A stretch of DNA of 64,000 bases from Lysobacter sp. S4-A87 (lineage in GTDB: Bacteria > Pseudomonadota > Gammaproteobacteria > Xanthomonadales > Xanthomonadaceae): NCBI RefSeq assembly GCF_022637455.1, contig NZ_CP093341.1, positions 2,418,001-2,482,000 on the forward strand, written 5' to 3'. Both the position numbers and the translations under genes were made by a program. The notes under the pieces were generated by a model. It was not told the DNA's origin, ran no database searches, and worked only from the letters and a program-made list of their open reading frames with translations. Below are positions 16,504 to 24,592 of the stretch, one piece after another (the first letter of the stretch is position 1; every line of letters starts with the position of its first letter).

Positions 16504-17616
16504 ATGAACGCTGTTACCCGCCCCCGCGGCCCTCGCGTCGTTCGTCCGAGGAGCCCGCTGTCGCTGCTGCGCACCTGGGTTGCCCCGGATGTGTTCGATT
16601 TCTGGGCCTCGCGCCTGCATCCGACCTGGACCTGGGAGCGCCCGCTGGCGCGGATCGTTGCCAGGCAGGCGCAGTCGCGCGATGCCGTGACCCTGCTGCT
16701 GCAGCCCAACCGCCACTGGCGCGGCTTCCGCCCGGGCCAGCACGTCAACCTGGGCGTGGAGATCGACGGCGTGCGGATGACCCGCAGCTACAGCCTCAGC
16801 GACGCCCCGCGCGCCGACGGCCGGATCGCGGTGACGGTCAAGCACATCGAAGGCGGTCGCATGAGTCGCCACCTGTGCCAGGACGCGCGCGTCGGCGACG
16901 TGGTCGATCTCGGCCAGGCCTTCGGCGAGATGACCTGGCCGCAGGGCGCCGATGGTGCCTGGCTGTTCCTTGCTGCCGGCAGCGGCATCACGCCGTTGAT
17001 GTCGCTGCTGCGCGCCCATGTCGCCAATGGCGCGTCGACGCCGCTGATGCTCCTCTACTGGGCACGCAGCCGCGACGAGCTGTGCTTCGTCGACGAGCTG
17101 CGCGCGCTGGCGAAGCAGCATCCGAATTTCGTGGTGCATTTCGTCCTGACCCGCGAAAGCACGCTGATGGACGGTGAGCACCGCGGTCGCATCGACGCAG
17201 CGCTGTTGTCGTCCCTGGTTTCCGACCTTGGTGATCGCGACGTCTACGCCTGCGGTCCCGGTGGCTTCGTCGACAGCGCACGCGCACTGGCCGGGGCCAA
17301 CGCGCGCAGTTTCGCCGCCGAAGCGTTCACGCCGCCGGCGCGGCTCATCGAGGAAGGCGGCCACGTCGAGGTCACCCTCGCCGCCAGCGGACGAACCCTG
17401 AGCGTGCCGCGCGGGCAGTCGCTGCTGACCGCACTGGAAGGCCAGGGCCTGAAGCTCGCCAGCGGCTGCCGCATGGGCATCTGCAACACCTGTGCCTGCG
17501 GCAAGGTGTCCGGCACCACCCGACACCTGCATACCGGCGACGCCATCGGCGAACCGGTGTCCGCGCTGAGGCTGTGCGTCAACGCCGCCTCCAGCGACCT
17601 CGTACTCGACCTGTGA
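16504..17616 (+). CDS. Ferredoxin-NAD(P)H oxidoreductase for the desaturase (DesC-like)
   Basis: A 370-residue electron-transfer protein. Residues 45-145 are the FAD domain (GFRPGQHVNLGVEIDGVRM, then TRSYSLSDAP), residues 155-270 the NAD(P)H domain (LFLAAGSGITPLMSLL and DVYACGPGGF), and residues 285-365 a plant-type 2Fe-2S ferredoxin domain with the cluster cysteines in GCRMGICNTCACG plus a later LRLCVNAA. It would pass electrons from NAD(P)H to the desaturase encoded 9 bases downstream. The arrangement with a divergent TetR gene matches DesT-DesCB systems. The gene is preceded by the palindromic operator candidate. Confidence 0.93.
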   Translation: MNAVTRPRGPRVVRPRSPLSLLRTWVAPDVFDFWASRLHPTWTWERPLARIVARQAQSRDAVTLLLQPNRHWRGFRPGQHVNLGVEIDGVRMTRSYSLSDAPRADGRIAVTVKHIEGGRMSRHLCQDARVGDVVDLGQAFGEMTWPQGADGAWLFLAAGSGITPLMSLLRAHVANGASTPLMLLYWARSRDELCFVDELRALAKQHPNFVVHFVLTRESTLMDGEHRGRIDAALLSSLVSDLGDRDVYACGPGGFVDSARALAGANARSFAAEAFTPPARLIEEGGHVEVTLAASGRTLSVPRGQSLLTALEGQGLKLASGCRMGICNTCACGKVSGTTRHLHTGDAIGEPVSALRLCVNAASSDLVLDL

Positions 17617-17624
17617 GCGATCGA

Positions 17625-18779
17625 ATGACCGCCCCGACTGCCGCCAAGACCCAGCACCGCAACCGCCCGCTGACGCCAGCCGAACTCGACCGTTTCGGCG
17701 AGGAACTCGACGCCCTGCGCGCGCGCACCGTCGCCACGCTCGGCCAGCGCGATGCCGACTACATCCGCACCATCGTCAAGACCGTGCGCTACATGGGCGT
17801 GGCCGGGCGCGTGCTGCTGTTCGCCGGCGCGATCCTCGGCAGCACGCTGCTGCCGGCGCTGTTCTGGCCGGGCTGCATCGCCGGCACGCTGCTGCTGGCG
17901 CTGGCCAAGATCATGGAGAACATGGAGCTGGGCCATAACGTCATGCACGGCCAGTACGACTGGATGCGCGACCCCCATCTCGATGGCAAGACCTACGAAT
18001 GGGACATCGCCGGCACCAGCGACAACTGGCGCAAGACCCACAACTACAAGCACCACACGTACACCAACGTGCGCGGCATGGACGACGACATCGGCTACGG
18101 CCTGCTGCGGATCTTCCCCGAGCAGCGCTGGCGCCCGTTCTACCTGGTGCAGCCGATCGTGGCGGTGGTGTTCGCGCTGCTGTTCGAGTGGGGCGTGGCG
18201 ATACAGGACCTGAAGGTGGGCCGCTGGATCGCCGGCAAGACCAGCAATGCGCAGATGCGCAAGGCGCTGCGTCCGGTCGCGCGCAAGATGGGCCGCCAGG
18301 TGGTGAAGGACTACATCGTGTTCCCGCTGCTGGCCGGTCCGTTCTTCCTGCCGGTGCTGTTGGGTAACGTGGTGGCGAACGTCCTGCGCAACCTGTGGAC
18401 CTACATGATCATCTTCTGCGGCCACTTCACCGCGGACGTCGAGACCTTCCCGAAGGAATCGGTGCGCAACGAATCGCGCGGCCACTGGTACCTGCGCCAG
18501 CTGCGCGGCTCATCGAACATCGCCGGCGGCCGCCTGCTCAACGTGATGTCGGGCAACCTGAGCCACCAGATCGAGCATCACTTCTATCCGGACGTGCCGG
18601 CCAACCGCTATTCGCAGATGGCGACGGAAGTGCGCGAGATCTGCGCGCGCTACGGCCAGCACTACAACACCGGCTCGCTGCCCAAGCAGTTCGGTGAGGT
18701 GATCTGGCGGATCCTGCGTCACGCCTGGCCGAGCCGGCCGCGCAAGACGGCGCCGCTGGTGCGGCAAGAGGCCGCCTAA
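17625..18779 (+). CDS. Membrane fatty acid desaturase (acyl-CoA delta-9 type)
   Basis: A 384-residue integral membrane di-iron desaturase. The three histidine boxes are present: HNVMH (104-108), HNYKHH (139-144) and HQIEHH (314-319). Hydrophobic pairs flank them at about 60-95 and 175-195/230-262. It likely introduces a cis double bond into acyl-CoA or membrane lipid chains, using electrons from the oxidoreductase encoded just upstream. Two starts are possible: ATG at 17625, or GTG at 17613, which overlaps the upstream stop (GTGA). I chose the ATG. A small hairpin follows the stop. Regulation by the divergent TetR protein is likely. Confidence 0.95.
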   Translation: MTAPTAAKTQHRNRPLTPAELDRFGEELDALRARTVATLGQRDADYIRTIVKTVRYMGVAGRVLLFAGAILGSTLLPALFWPGCIAGTLLLALAKIMENMELGHNVMHGQYDWMRDPHLDGKTYEWDIAGTSDNWRKTHNYKHHTYTNVRGMDDDIGYGLLRIFPEQRWRPFYLVQPIVAVVFALLFEWGVAIQDLKVGRWIAGKTSNAQMRKALRPVARKMGRQVVKDYIVFPLLAGPFFLPVLLGNVVANVLRNLWTYMIIFCGHFTADVETFPKESVRNESRGHWYLRQLRGSSNIAGGRLLNVMSGNLSHQIEHHFYPDVPANRYSQMATEVREICARYGQHYNTGSLPKQFGEVIWRILRHAWPSRPRKTAPLVRQEAA

Positions 18780-18786
18780 GCGCCTC

Positions 18787-18802
18787 CCCCTGCTCGCAGG
18801 GG
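18787..18802. terminator. Hairpin between convergent desaturase and patatin genes
   Basis: CCCCTG (18787-18792) and CAGGGG (18797-18802) form a 6-base stem with loop CTCG. It sits 8 bases after the desaturase stop and just before the stop of the convergent gene. There is no T-run, so it is only a possible bidirectional terminator. Confidence 0.45.
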
Positions 18803-18804
18803 AC

Positions 18805-19851
18805 TCAGGGCGCCAAAGCCTGCGCTGCCTCGCACTTGTCATCGCGCCCGAACAGGCTGCCGAGGCGGAAGCCTTCCTTCTCGCATACCGGATCGATCTT
18901 CACCGGCGCAACCACCGGCACCTTCGCCGCCTGCGCGGCGATGCGCGCGCGCTGCAGCTGCGCCAGCTTCGCGCGGATCTGCGGAATCGCCGCCAGCGTC
19001 GCACGCTCCCCTTCCATGATCGCGTTGTTGCGCTGCTCGAAATCGGCCGGACCGATCTCGTTGACGCTCGGGCGGATGACGACATCGGCGCGCGCCAGCT
19101 CCTGCTGGCCCAGGCGCTGGCCCATGATCGTGATCGACTGGTTGATGTTGCCCAGCACGCTGCCCGGGTTCTTGCCGCTGGCCTTGCTGGAGATGTCGAC
19201 GGCGATGACGAAGTCGGCGCCGAGCTGGCGTGCCGCATCCACCGGCACCGGGCTGACCACGCCGCCGTCGACGTAGTGGTACTGGCCGATGGTCACCGGT
19301 TCGAACACGCCGGGGATGCTGCTGGAAGCGCGCACCGCCTGGCCGGTGTTGCCGCGCACGAACACCGTGCGCTCGCCTGTTTCCAGCTGGGTGGCGACCG
19401 CAGCGAACGGCTTGCGCATCTGCTGGATGGTCTTCTGCCCGACCTGCTGGTTGACGTAGTCCTGCAGCTTCTGGCCCTTCACCACGCCGCCGGAGAACAA
19501 GCTGTAGTCGCGGATCTTCGTCTCGTCGAGGGCGAACGCCTGCTTCTGCATCGCGAACGCGTCCATGCCGCTGGCATACATCGCCCCGACCACGCTGCCG
19601 GCACTGGTACCGGACACGACCTCGGGCTGGAAGCCGTTCGCTTCGAGCATCTTGATCACGCCGATGTGCGCGAAGCCCTTGGCCGCACCGCCGCCCAGGG
19701 CGACGCCGATGCGGATCTTCGGCGGCGGCGCAGGCGGCGTGACCACCACCGGCGGCGGCGTCGGCTTGACGACCTCAGCACCCCCGCAGGCAGCGAGCAG
19801 GAAGGCGAAGGAGGCCAGCAGCAGCGGGCGCAGGGCGGTGGACGGCTTCAT
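18805..19851 (-). CDS. Patatin-like phospholipase lipoprotein
   Basis: A 348-residue predicted lipoprotein: a hydrophobic signal ends in the lipobox FLLAAC with Cys22, followed by a proline-rich linker to about residue 45. The patatin domain carries the oxyanion loop GGGAAKG, the catalytic Ser83 in GTSAGS and the catalytic Asp195 in YVDGG, so the Ser-Asp dyad is complete. Such proteins (RssA-like) hydrolyse phospholipids or other acyl esters at the cell envelope. After the catalytic domain comes an alanine/arginine-rich helix and a C-terminal segment with two cysteines. The gene stands alone, with a pair of REP-like elements between it and the upstream AIM24-type gene. Confidence 0.93.
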   Translation of the reverse strand: MKPSTALRPLLLASFAFLLAACGGAEVVKPTPPPVVVTPPAPPPKIRIGVALGGGAAKGFAHIGVIKMLEANGFQPEVVSGTSAGSVVGAMYASGMDAFAMQKQAFALDETKIRDYSLFSGGVVKGQKLQDYVNQQVGQKTIQQMRKPFAAVATQLETGERTVFVRGNTGQAVRASSSIPGVFEPVTIGQYHYVDGGVVSPVPVDAARQLGADFVIAVDISSKASGKNPGSVLGNINQSITIMGQRLGQQELARADVVIRPSVNEIGPADFEQRNNAIMEGERATLAAIPQIRAKLAQLQRARIAAQAAKVPVVAPVKIDPVCEKEGFRLGSLFGRDDKCEAAQALAP

Positions 19852-19945
19852 GGGTAACAGGCGGCTCGGGCGATCAGCGGCGCAGCATACAGCCAGGCGG
19901 GCGGGGGAAATCGGACTGCCGTAGCAACCGTTCACCGCAGCGCTA

Positions 19946-19976
19946 CCCGGGTGCGGCGTTGCCTTACCCGGGCTAC
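19946..19976 (-). repeat. REP-like palindromic element, copy 3 (first of an inverted pair)
   Basis: A 31-base copy in minus orientation (GTAGCCCGGGTAAGG, then CAACGCCGCACCCGGG on the minus strand). It faces copy 4 with 17 bases between them, so together they could fold into a long cruciform or BIME-like structure. Compared with copies 1, 2 and 5 it has the longer inner variant GGCAACGCC. It lies upstream of the patatin gene. Confidence 0.85.
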
Positions 19977-19993
19977 CCGGCGCGGTCTGGTTC

Positions 19994-20024
19994 GTAGCCC
20001 GGGTAAGGCAACGCCGCACCCGGG
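19994..20024 (+). repeat. REP-like palindromic element, copy 4 (second of an inverted pair)
   Basis: A 31-base copy in plus orientation, the exact reverse complement of copy 3. It ends 11 bases before the stop of the minus-strand AIM24-type gene, so the pair would form the 3' end of that transcript and the leader of the patatin gene. Confidence 0.85.
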
Positions 20025-20035
20025 ATCCGTCACCG

Positions 20036-21064
20036 TCAGAAACCGTTGTCGCCGTCCAGGATGCGTCCCAACCCACCCAGCACCGAGCCCTCGCCACGAT
20101 TCTGCCCGCCACCCTGCGGCGCCGCGGCCAGCATCCGTCCGGCCATGCGCGAGAACGGCAGCGACTGCAGCCAGACCTTGCCCGGGCCGGTCAGCGTGGC
20201 CAGGAACACCCCTTCGCCGCCGAACAGCATGCTCTTGATGCCGCCGACCGCGCGCACGTCCATCTGCACGCTGTCGTGGAAGGCCATCACGCAGCCGGTG
20301 TCGACATCCAGCCGCTCGCCGGCGCGCAGTTCGCGCTCGACCACGGTGCCGCCGGCATGGACGAACACCCAGCCGTCGCCCTCGAGCTTCTGCATGATGA
20401 AACCCTCGCCGCCGAACAGGCCGGTGAGGATCTTGCGCTGGAAGTGGATGCCGACGGTGACGCCGCGCGCGCCGGCCAGGAAGCTGTCCTTCTGGCAGAT
20501 CAGGCGGCCACCGTGCTCGTCGAGCTTCATCGCCAGCACGGTGCCCGGGTACGGCGCGGCGAACGCGACGCGCGCCTTGCCGTTGCCTGAGTGGGTGAAC
20601 ACCGTGGTGAACAGGCTCTCGCCGGTCAGTACGCGCTTGCCCGCCGACATCAGCTTGTCCATGAGGCCACCGCCCTGGCCGCCCTGGCCGGTGTGGCGGC
20701 CGTCGCCGAACACCGTGTCCATCTGGATCGAGGCGTCCTTGTACATCAGCGCACCGGCTTCGGCGATCGCGCTCTCGCCCGGGTCGAGCTCGACCTCGAC
20801 GAACTGCATGTCGTTGCCGACGATGCGGAAGTCGATGTCGTCGCTGCGCCCACGCGACGGCGGCGGCGACGGCGGCACGTGCGCGGGCGTGGTGCCGACC
20901 GACTCGGCGAACTCCGGCACCGACTTCACCGCCTGCCAGCCGGCCATGCCCTCGCGCCAGCACAGATCGGCGGGATTGCGGCGCGCGTGCGCCTGGGCAG
21001 CGGCCGGATCAAGCGGGCCGATGCGCTGCGTGCTACCGGCGGAGACGAAGTACCACTGCGACAT
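20036..21064 (-). CDS. GYF_2-AIM24 (TIGR00266-type) protein
   Basis: A 342-residue cytoplasmic protein with two parts. Residues 1-50 are a GYF_2-type domain (QWYFVSAGSTQRIGPLD ... LCWREGMAGWQAV), a small peptide-binding module. Residues 75-320 are an AIM24/TIGR00266 beta-rich domain (MQFVEVELDPGESAIAEAGAL, then GEGFIMQKLEGDGWVFVHAGGT, and GGIKSMLFGGEGVF). A serine/proline linker joins them. The tail is glycine-rich. The AIM24 family has no established bacterial function. The gene ends next to a pair of REP-like elements and has a 100-base gap to the racemase gene. Confidence 0.9.
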   Translation of the reverse strand: MSQWYFVSAGSTQRIGPLDPAAAQAHARRNPADLCWREGMAGWQAVKSVPEFAESVGTTPAHVPPSPPPSRGRSDDIDFRIVGNDMQFVEVELDPGESAIAEAGALMYKDASIQMDTVFGDGRHTGQGGQGGGLMDKLMSAGKRVLTGESLFTTVFTHSGNGKARVAFAAPYPGTVLAMKLDEHGGRLICQKDSFLAGARGVTVGIHFQRKILTGLFGGEGFIMQKLEGDGWVFVHAGGTVVERELRAGERLDVDTGCVMAFHDSVQMDVRAVGGIKSMLFGGEGVFLATLTGPGKVWLQSLPFSRMAGRMLAAAPQGGGQNRGEGSVLGGLGRILDGDNGF

Positions 21065-21164
21065 GACGGCATCCTGCGGGGGTTGAAAGCGGCGAGTTTA
21101 GCCGCGCCCGGTGACCGGGCATCGGCCGAAGGTCACCTTCTTCCCGCCCGCAGGGGCGCTGCGT

Positions 21165-21854
21165 TCAGTCCAGCGCTGCCAGCGCGGCATGGCGCGCATG
21201 CAGTGCCGCGGTGTCGAACAGCGGCACGCTGGCGTCGTCGTTGCCGACCAGCAGACCGATCTCGGTGCAGCCCAGGATCACGCCCTGGGCGCCGCGCGCG
21301 ACGAGGTCGGCGATGATCCGGCGGTACTGCTGGCGTGACTCGTCGCGGACCTGGCCAAGGCACAGTTCGTCGTAGATCACGCGATGGACGATGCCGCGGT
21401 CGTCGGCTTCCGGTATCAGTACCTCCAGGCCATGGCCCACCAGGCGCTGGAGGTAGAAGTCCTGTTCCATCGTGAAGCGGGTGCCGAGCAGGCCCACGCG
21501 CTGCAGGCCCTGGGCGCGGATCTCGTCGGCGGTGGCGTCGGCAATGTGCAGCAACGGCAGGCCGCTGGCGGCTTCCACCGCGTCGGCGACCTTGTGCATG
21601 GTGTTGGTGCAGATCACCAGCAGCTCGGCGCCGCCGGCACGCAGTGCGCGTCCGGCGTCGGCCAGCACCTGGCCGGCGGTGTCCCAGTCGCCACTCATCT
21701 GCAGGCGTTCGATCTCCGCAAAGTCGACGCTGTACAGCAGCAGCCGCGCCGAATGCAGGCCACCCAGGCGCTCCTTCACGGTCTGGTTGATCAGCCGGTA
21801 GTACGGCACCGTCGATTCCCAGCTCATGCCGCCGATCAGGCCCAGCGTCTTCAT
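21165..21854 (-). CDS. Aspartate/glutamate racemase family protein
   Basis: A 229-residue cofactor-independent racemase of the RacD/YgeA type. The two catalytic cysteines are Cys82 in VICTNTMHK and Cys196 in ILGCTEIGL, and the N-terminal KTLGLIGGMSWEST is the family start. It interconverts L- and D-amino acids, typically aspartate or glutamate, though YgeA-type enzymes have a broader range. Its ATG overlaps the stop of the M28 peptidase gene by 4 bases (ATGA), so the two are translationally coupled. Whether the racemase acts on the peptidase's products is speculation. Confidence 0.93.
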   Translation of the reverse strand: MKTLGLIGGMSWESTVPYYRLINQTVKERLGGLHSARLLLYSVDFAEIERLQMSGDWDTAGQVLADAGRALRAGGAELLVICTNTMHKVADAVEAASGLPLLHIADATADEIRAQGLQRVGLLGTRFTMEQDFYLQRLVGHGLEVLIPEADDRGIVHRVIYDELCLGQVRDESRQQYRRIIADLVARGAQGVILGCTEIGLLVGNDDASVPLFDTAALHARHAALAALD

Positions 21855-23551
21855 TGCGCGTGCGCCTCCGCTCCGGCGGCGGCCTGCTTGCCGAAGCGCT
21901 CGCCGAAGAAATCGCCGGCATTCCAGGCCGGACGCTGCGGCGCGTCGGCGATCAGGGTGCCGATGCGGGCATTGAGCCGGGCCAGTCGCGCCGCGTCGGC
22001 GTACTGGATAGGTTGGTTGATGTCGTCACCGGGCTGGTGGTAGCGCTGGCGCAGGAATTCCTCCTGGATCTTCTGCGCGCCCTCGGCCTCGCCCGCACCC
22101 GCGCCGTCAACGCCCTTGTAGCCGCCGTCGAGGTACACCGCCGGCACGCCGGCGCGGATGAAGGCGTACTGGTCGCTGCGTACGAACACCACTTCTTCCG
22201 GCGACGGATCCGGCGACAGGTCGACGCCAACCTCCTTCGCCGCCTGCTGCACCAGTGCCTGCAGGCTGGAGTGCTCGATGCCGATCGGCACGACGTCGGC
22301 GGTCGGCGCAAGCAGCATCGGCATGTCCATGTTGACGTTGGCCACCAGCGACTCGCGCGGCACGGTCGGATTGCGCGCGAACCAATCCGCGCCGAGCAGG
22401 CCCTTCTCCTCGGCAGTCACGGCGACGAACAGCAGCGAGCGCTGCGTCGGTGCCGGTGCGTGGGCGAGGCGATTGGCGGCTTCCAGCATCACCGCGATGC
22501 CGAGCGCATTGTCGAGCGCGCCGTTGTAGATCGCGTCGCCGTTTACCGGCGCGCCGATGCCGACGTGGTCGAGGTGGGCGCTGAACACCACGTACTCGGA
22601 CTTCTTCGCCTCGTCGGTGCCGTCGATGCGGGCGACGACGTTGCGCGAGTCCACCGGCGTGATCATCGTGCGTGCCGCCAGCTTGACCGTGCCCGGCAGT
22701 TCGAACGCGCGCAGCTTGCCGTCGCGCAGGTCCTTGAACAGGCCCTTGGCGCTGCGGCCATTGGCCGACAGCAACGCATCGGCGCTGGCGGCGCTGATGC
22801 TCGCGGCCACCTTCAGCTGCGGCCAGGTGTCGATGCCCTTGCCGTCGCTGCCGCGCAGGCGCATGCCCGGGCGGTTCCAGTTGCTGGCCGCGCGCGCCCA
22901 CGGCCGCTTCTTCTCGTCCTCGTCGCTCTGCACCACGATCACGCCGACGGCGCCGCGGCGGACCAGTTCCTCGGCCTTGGTGCGACTGGAGGAATAGAAG
23001 GCGCGGCGATCGTTGTCGAAGCGGGCCGGCGCACCGTTGAACAGCACCGCGATCCTGCCCTTGACGTCGACCCCGGCGAAATCGTCGTGGTCGAGCTCAG
23101 GCGCATGCACGCCCTGCCCCACGAACACCGCCTGCGCCTCGACATGCGCGTCGGCCTCGTTGTAGTTGACGTTCGGCAGGAACTCCTCGCCGAACACCAG
23201 CGCCCGGCCCTGGCCGTCGCGATTGATCACCAGCTCGTTGCCTTCGGCCTGGATCACGCCGCGCAGCATCGGCACGCGCTGGAAATAGCTGCCGTCGTCG
23301 CCCGCCGGAGCCAGTCCCAGCGCGCGCATGCGCTGGGCGACATACAGCGACGCCACGTCATAGCCGCGCGTGCCGGCCTCGCGACCTTCGAGCAGGTCGT
23401 CGGCGAGGAAGCGCACATCGGCCTCGATGCGGCGCGCGTCGGCGCCGGCCGACGCGTCATAGGCCTCTTTCTTCTGGGCGACAGGCGCGGCGGTCTCGCG
23501 CTGGCAGGCAACAAGCAACAAGGCAAGGCTGAGCAACGCGGCAGTGCGCAT
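21851..23551 (-). CDS. M28-family metallopeptidase lipoprotein with PA domain
   Basis: A 566-residue predicted lipoprotein (lipobox LLLVAC, Cys16) with an M28 aminopeptidase domain. A protease-associated insert occupies about residues 140-250. Zinc-ligand segments of the two-metal site are visible as SAHLDHVG, NGALDNALG, TAEEKGLLG, ANVNMDMP and a late RYHQPGDD. Exported M28 peptidases trim N-terminal residues from peptides. The racemase gene overlaps its stop by 4 bases and is read from the same transcript. The leader region to the rhomboid gene (23552-23736) has no recognisable gene. Confidence 0.94.
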   Translation of the reverse strand: MRTAALLSLALLLVACQRETAAPVAQKKEAYDASAGADARRIEADVRFLADDLLEGREAGTRGYDVASLYVAQRMRALGLAPAGDDGSYFQRVPMLRGVIQAEGNELVINRDGQGRALVFGEEFLPNVNYNEADAHVEAQAVFVGQGVHAPELDHDDFAGVDVKGRIAVLFNGAPARFDNDRRAFYSSSRTKAEELVRRGAVGVIVVQSDEDEKKRPWARAASNWNRPGMRLRGSDGKGIDTWPQLKVAASISAASADALLSANGRSAKGLFKDLRDGKLRAFELPGTVKLAARTMITPVDSRNVVARIDGTDEAKKSEYVVFSAHLDHVGIGAPVNGDAIYNGALDNALGIAVMLEAANRLAHAPAPTQRSLLFVAVTAEEKGLLGADWFARNPTVPRESLVANVNMDMPMLLAPTADVVPIGIEHSSLQALVQQAAKEVGVDLSPDPSPEEVVFVRSDQYAFIRAGVPAVYLDGGYKGVDGAGAGEAEGAQKIQEEFLRQRYHQPGDDINQPIQYADAARLARLNARIGTLIADAPQRPAWNAGDFFGERFGKQAAAGAEAHAQ

Positions 23552-23736
23552 GTCCGGATCCGGTTCCCGATGTCAGGCCGCGACGCTAGCACCGCCGGCC
23601 TGTCGGGCCAAATGCCGGCCGGGCTAGGCTCGGCCGCACCGGGGGAACGCCCTGACGTCAGCTGCTGCTTCCCTGCCCGCCAGCCACATAGCGCAGCCAC
23701 CCGCGCGCGGCGAAGCCAGCTGGGGCGCTGAAGGGC

Positions 23737-24501
23737 TTACGGTTCCCTGCGCCGGGGAAAGCGCAGCACGGTGCCGGGCTGCTGGTCCGGACGGTTCCAC
23801 AGCACCGGTACTTCGCGCGGGCTCGGCGGCTCCAGCTCGTCGTTTGCCGGCACCATCGAGTCTTCCTCGTCTTCCCAGCTGTAGCGCTTGCGCGGCGGCA
23901 ACGGATCCGCCCGACGCAGCAGCCACGCCGCCAGCACGCCGGCCGCCGCACCGCCCAGGTGCGCCTGCCAGGACACGCCCGGCTCGCGCGGCAGGATGGT
24001 CAGCAGCATGCCGCCGTAGAACATGAAGGCGAGCATGGCCGCGGCGATGCTGGCGCGGTCGCGGCGCAGCAGGCCGAGGACGAACACCAGGAACATCAGG
24101 CCGTGGCTGAGGCCACTGGCGCCGAGATGATGCGAACCGGGATCGCCCAGCAGCCAGGCGCCGAGCCCGGAACCCACCCAGATCAGCGGCAGCGCCCGCA
24201 GCGTGGCCCGCGGGTACAGCCCGCCGGCGAGCGTACCGAGCATCAGCAGGGCAATCGAGTTGGCCGCCAGGTGCTCGAACGAGCCGTGCAGCAGCGGCGC
24301 GGCCAGCAGGCCCAGCAGCCCCTGCAGCGACCACGGCTGCACGGTCCAGGCGGCGACGTCGAAATGGCCCTGGGCGCTGAACACCGCCGCCAGCACCAGC
24401 ACGAAGGCCAGGCTGAGGTTGAAGGCGCGCAGCCAGCGGCGCTTGTCGGCTTTGCGCTGGGCCGGGGTATCGGGGACGGCTTCGGGCGTGGGCAGGTGCA
24501 T
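23737..24501 (-). CDS. Rhomboid-family intramembrane serine protease
   Basis: A 254-residue membrane protein with about six transmembrane helices. The catalytic Ser129 lies in LGASGLSHG and the catalytic His181 in WQAHLGGAAAG, the rhomboid dyad. The HGSFEHLAANSIAL segment (72-85) supplies the oxyanion His/Asn. The C-terminal 60 residues are hydrophilic and proline/arginine-rich, probably cytoplasmic. The variant with GASG followed by SHG and a short loop is typical of the rhombosortase-like subgroup as well as of ordinary rhomboids, so the exact subgroup is open. It is divergent from rlmI. Confidence 0.92.
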   Translation of the reverse strand: MHLPTPEAVPDTPAQRKADKRRWLRAFNLSLAFVLVLAAVFSAQGHFDVAAWTVQPWSLQGLLGLLAAPLLHGSFEHLAANSIALLMLGTLAGGLYPRATLRALPLIWVGSGLGAWLLGDPGSHHLGASGLSHGLMFLVFVLGLLRRDRASIAAAMLAFMFYGGMLLTILPREPGVSWQAHLGGAAAGVLAAWLLRRADPLPPRKRYSWEDEEDSMVPANDELEPPSPREVPVLWNRPDQQPGTVLRFPRRREP

Positions 24502-24592
24502 GTTGAGCAGATTGATCCGGCGGGCGGCGAAAACAAGCCGGTCTGTTCGGGTTTGATCATCCCGCCACGCCCCTACCCCGTAAAATGCACCG

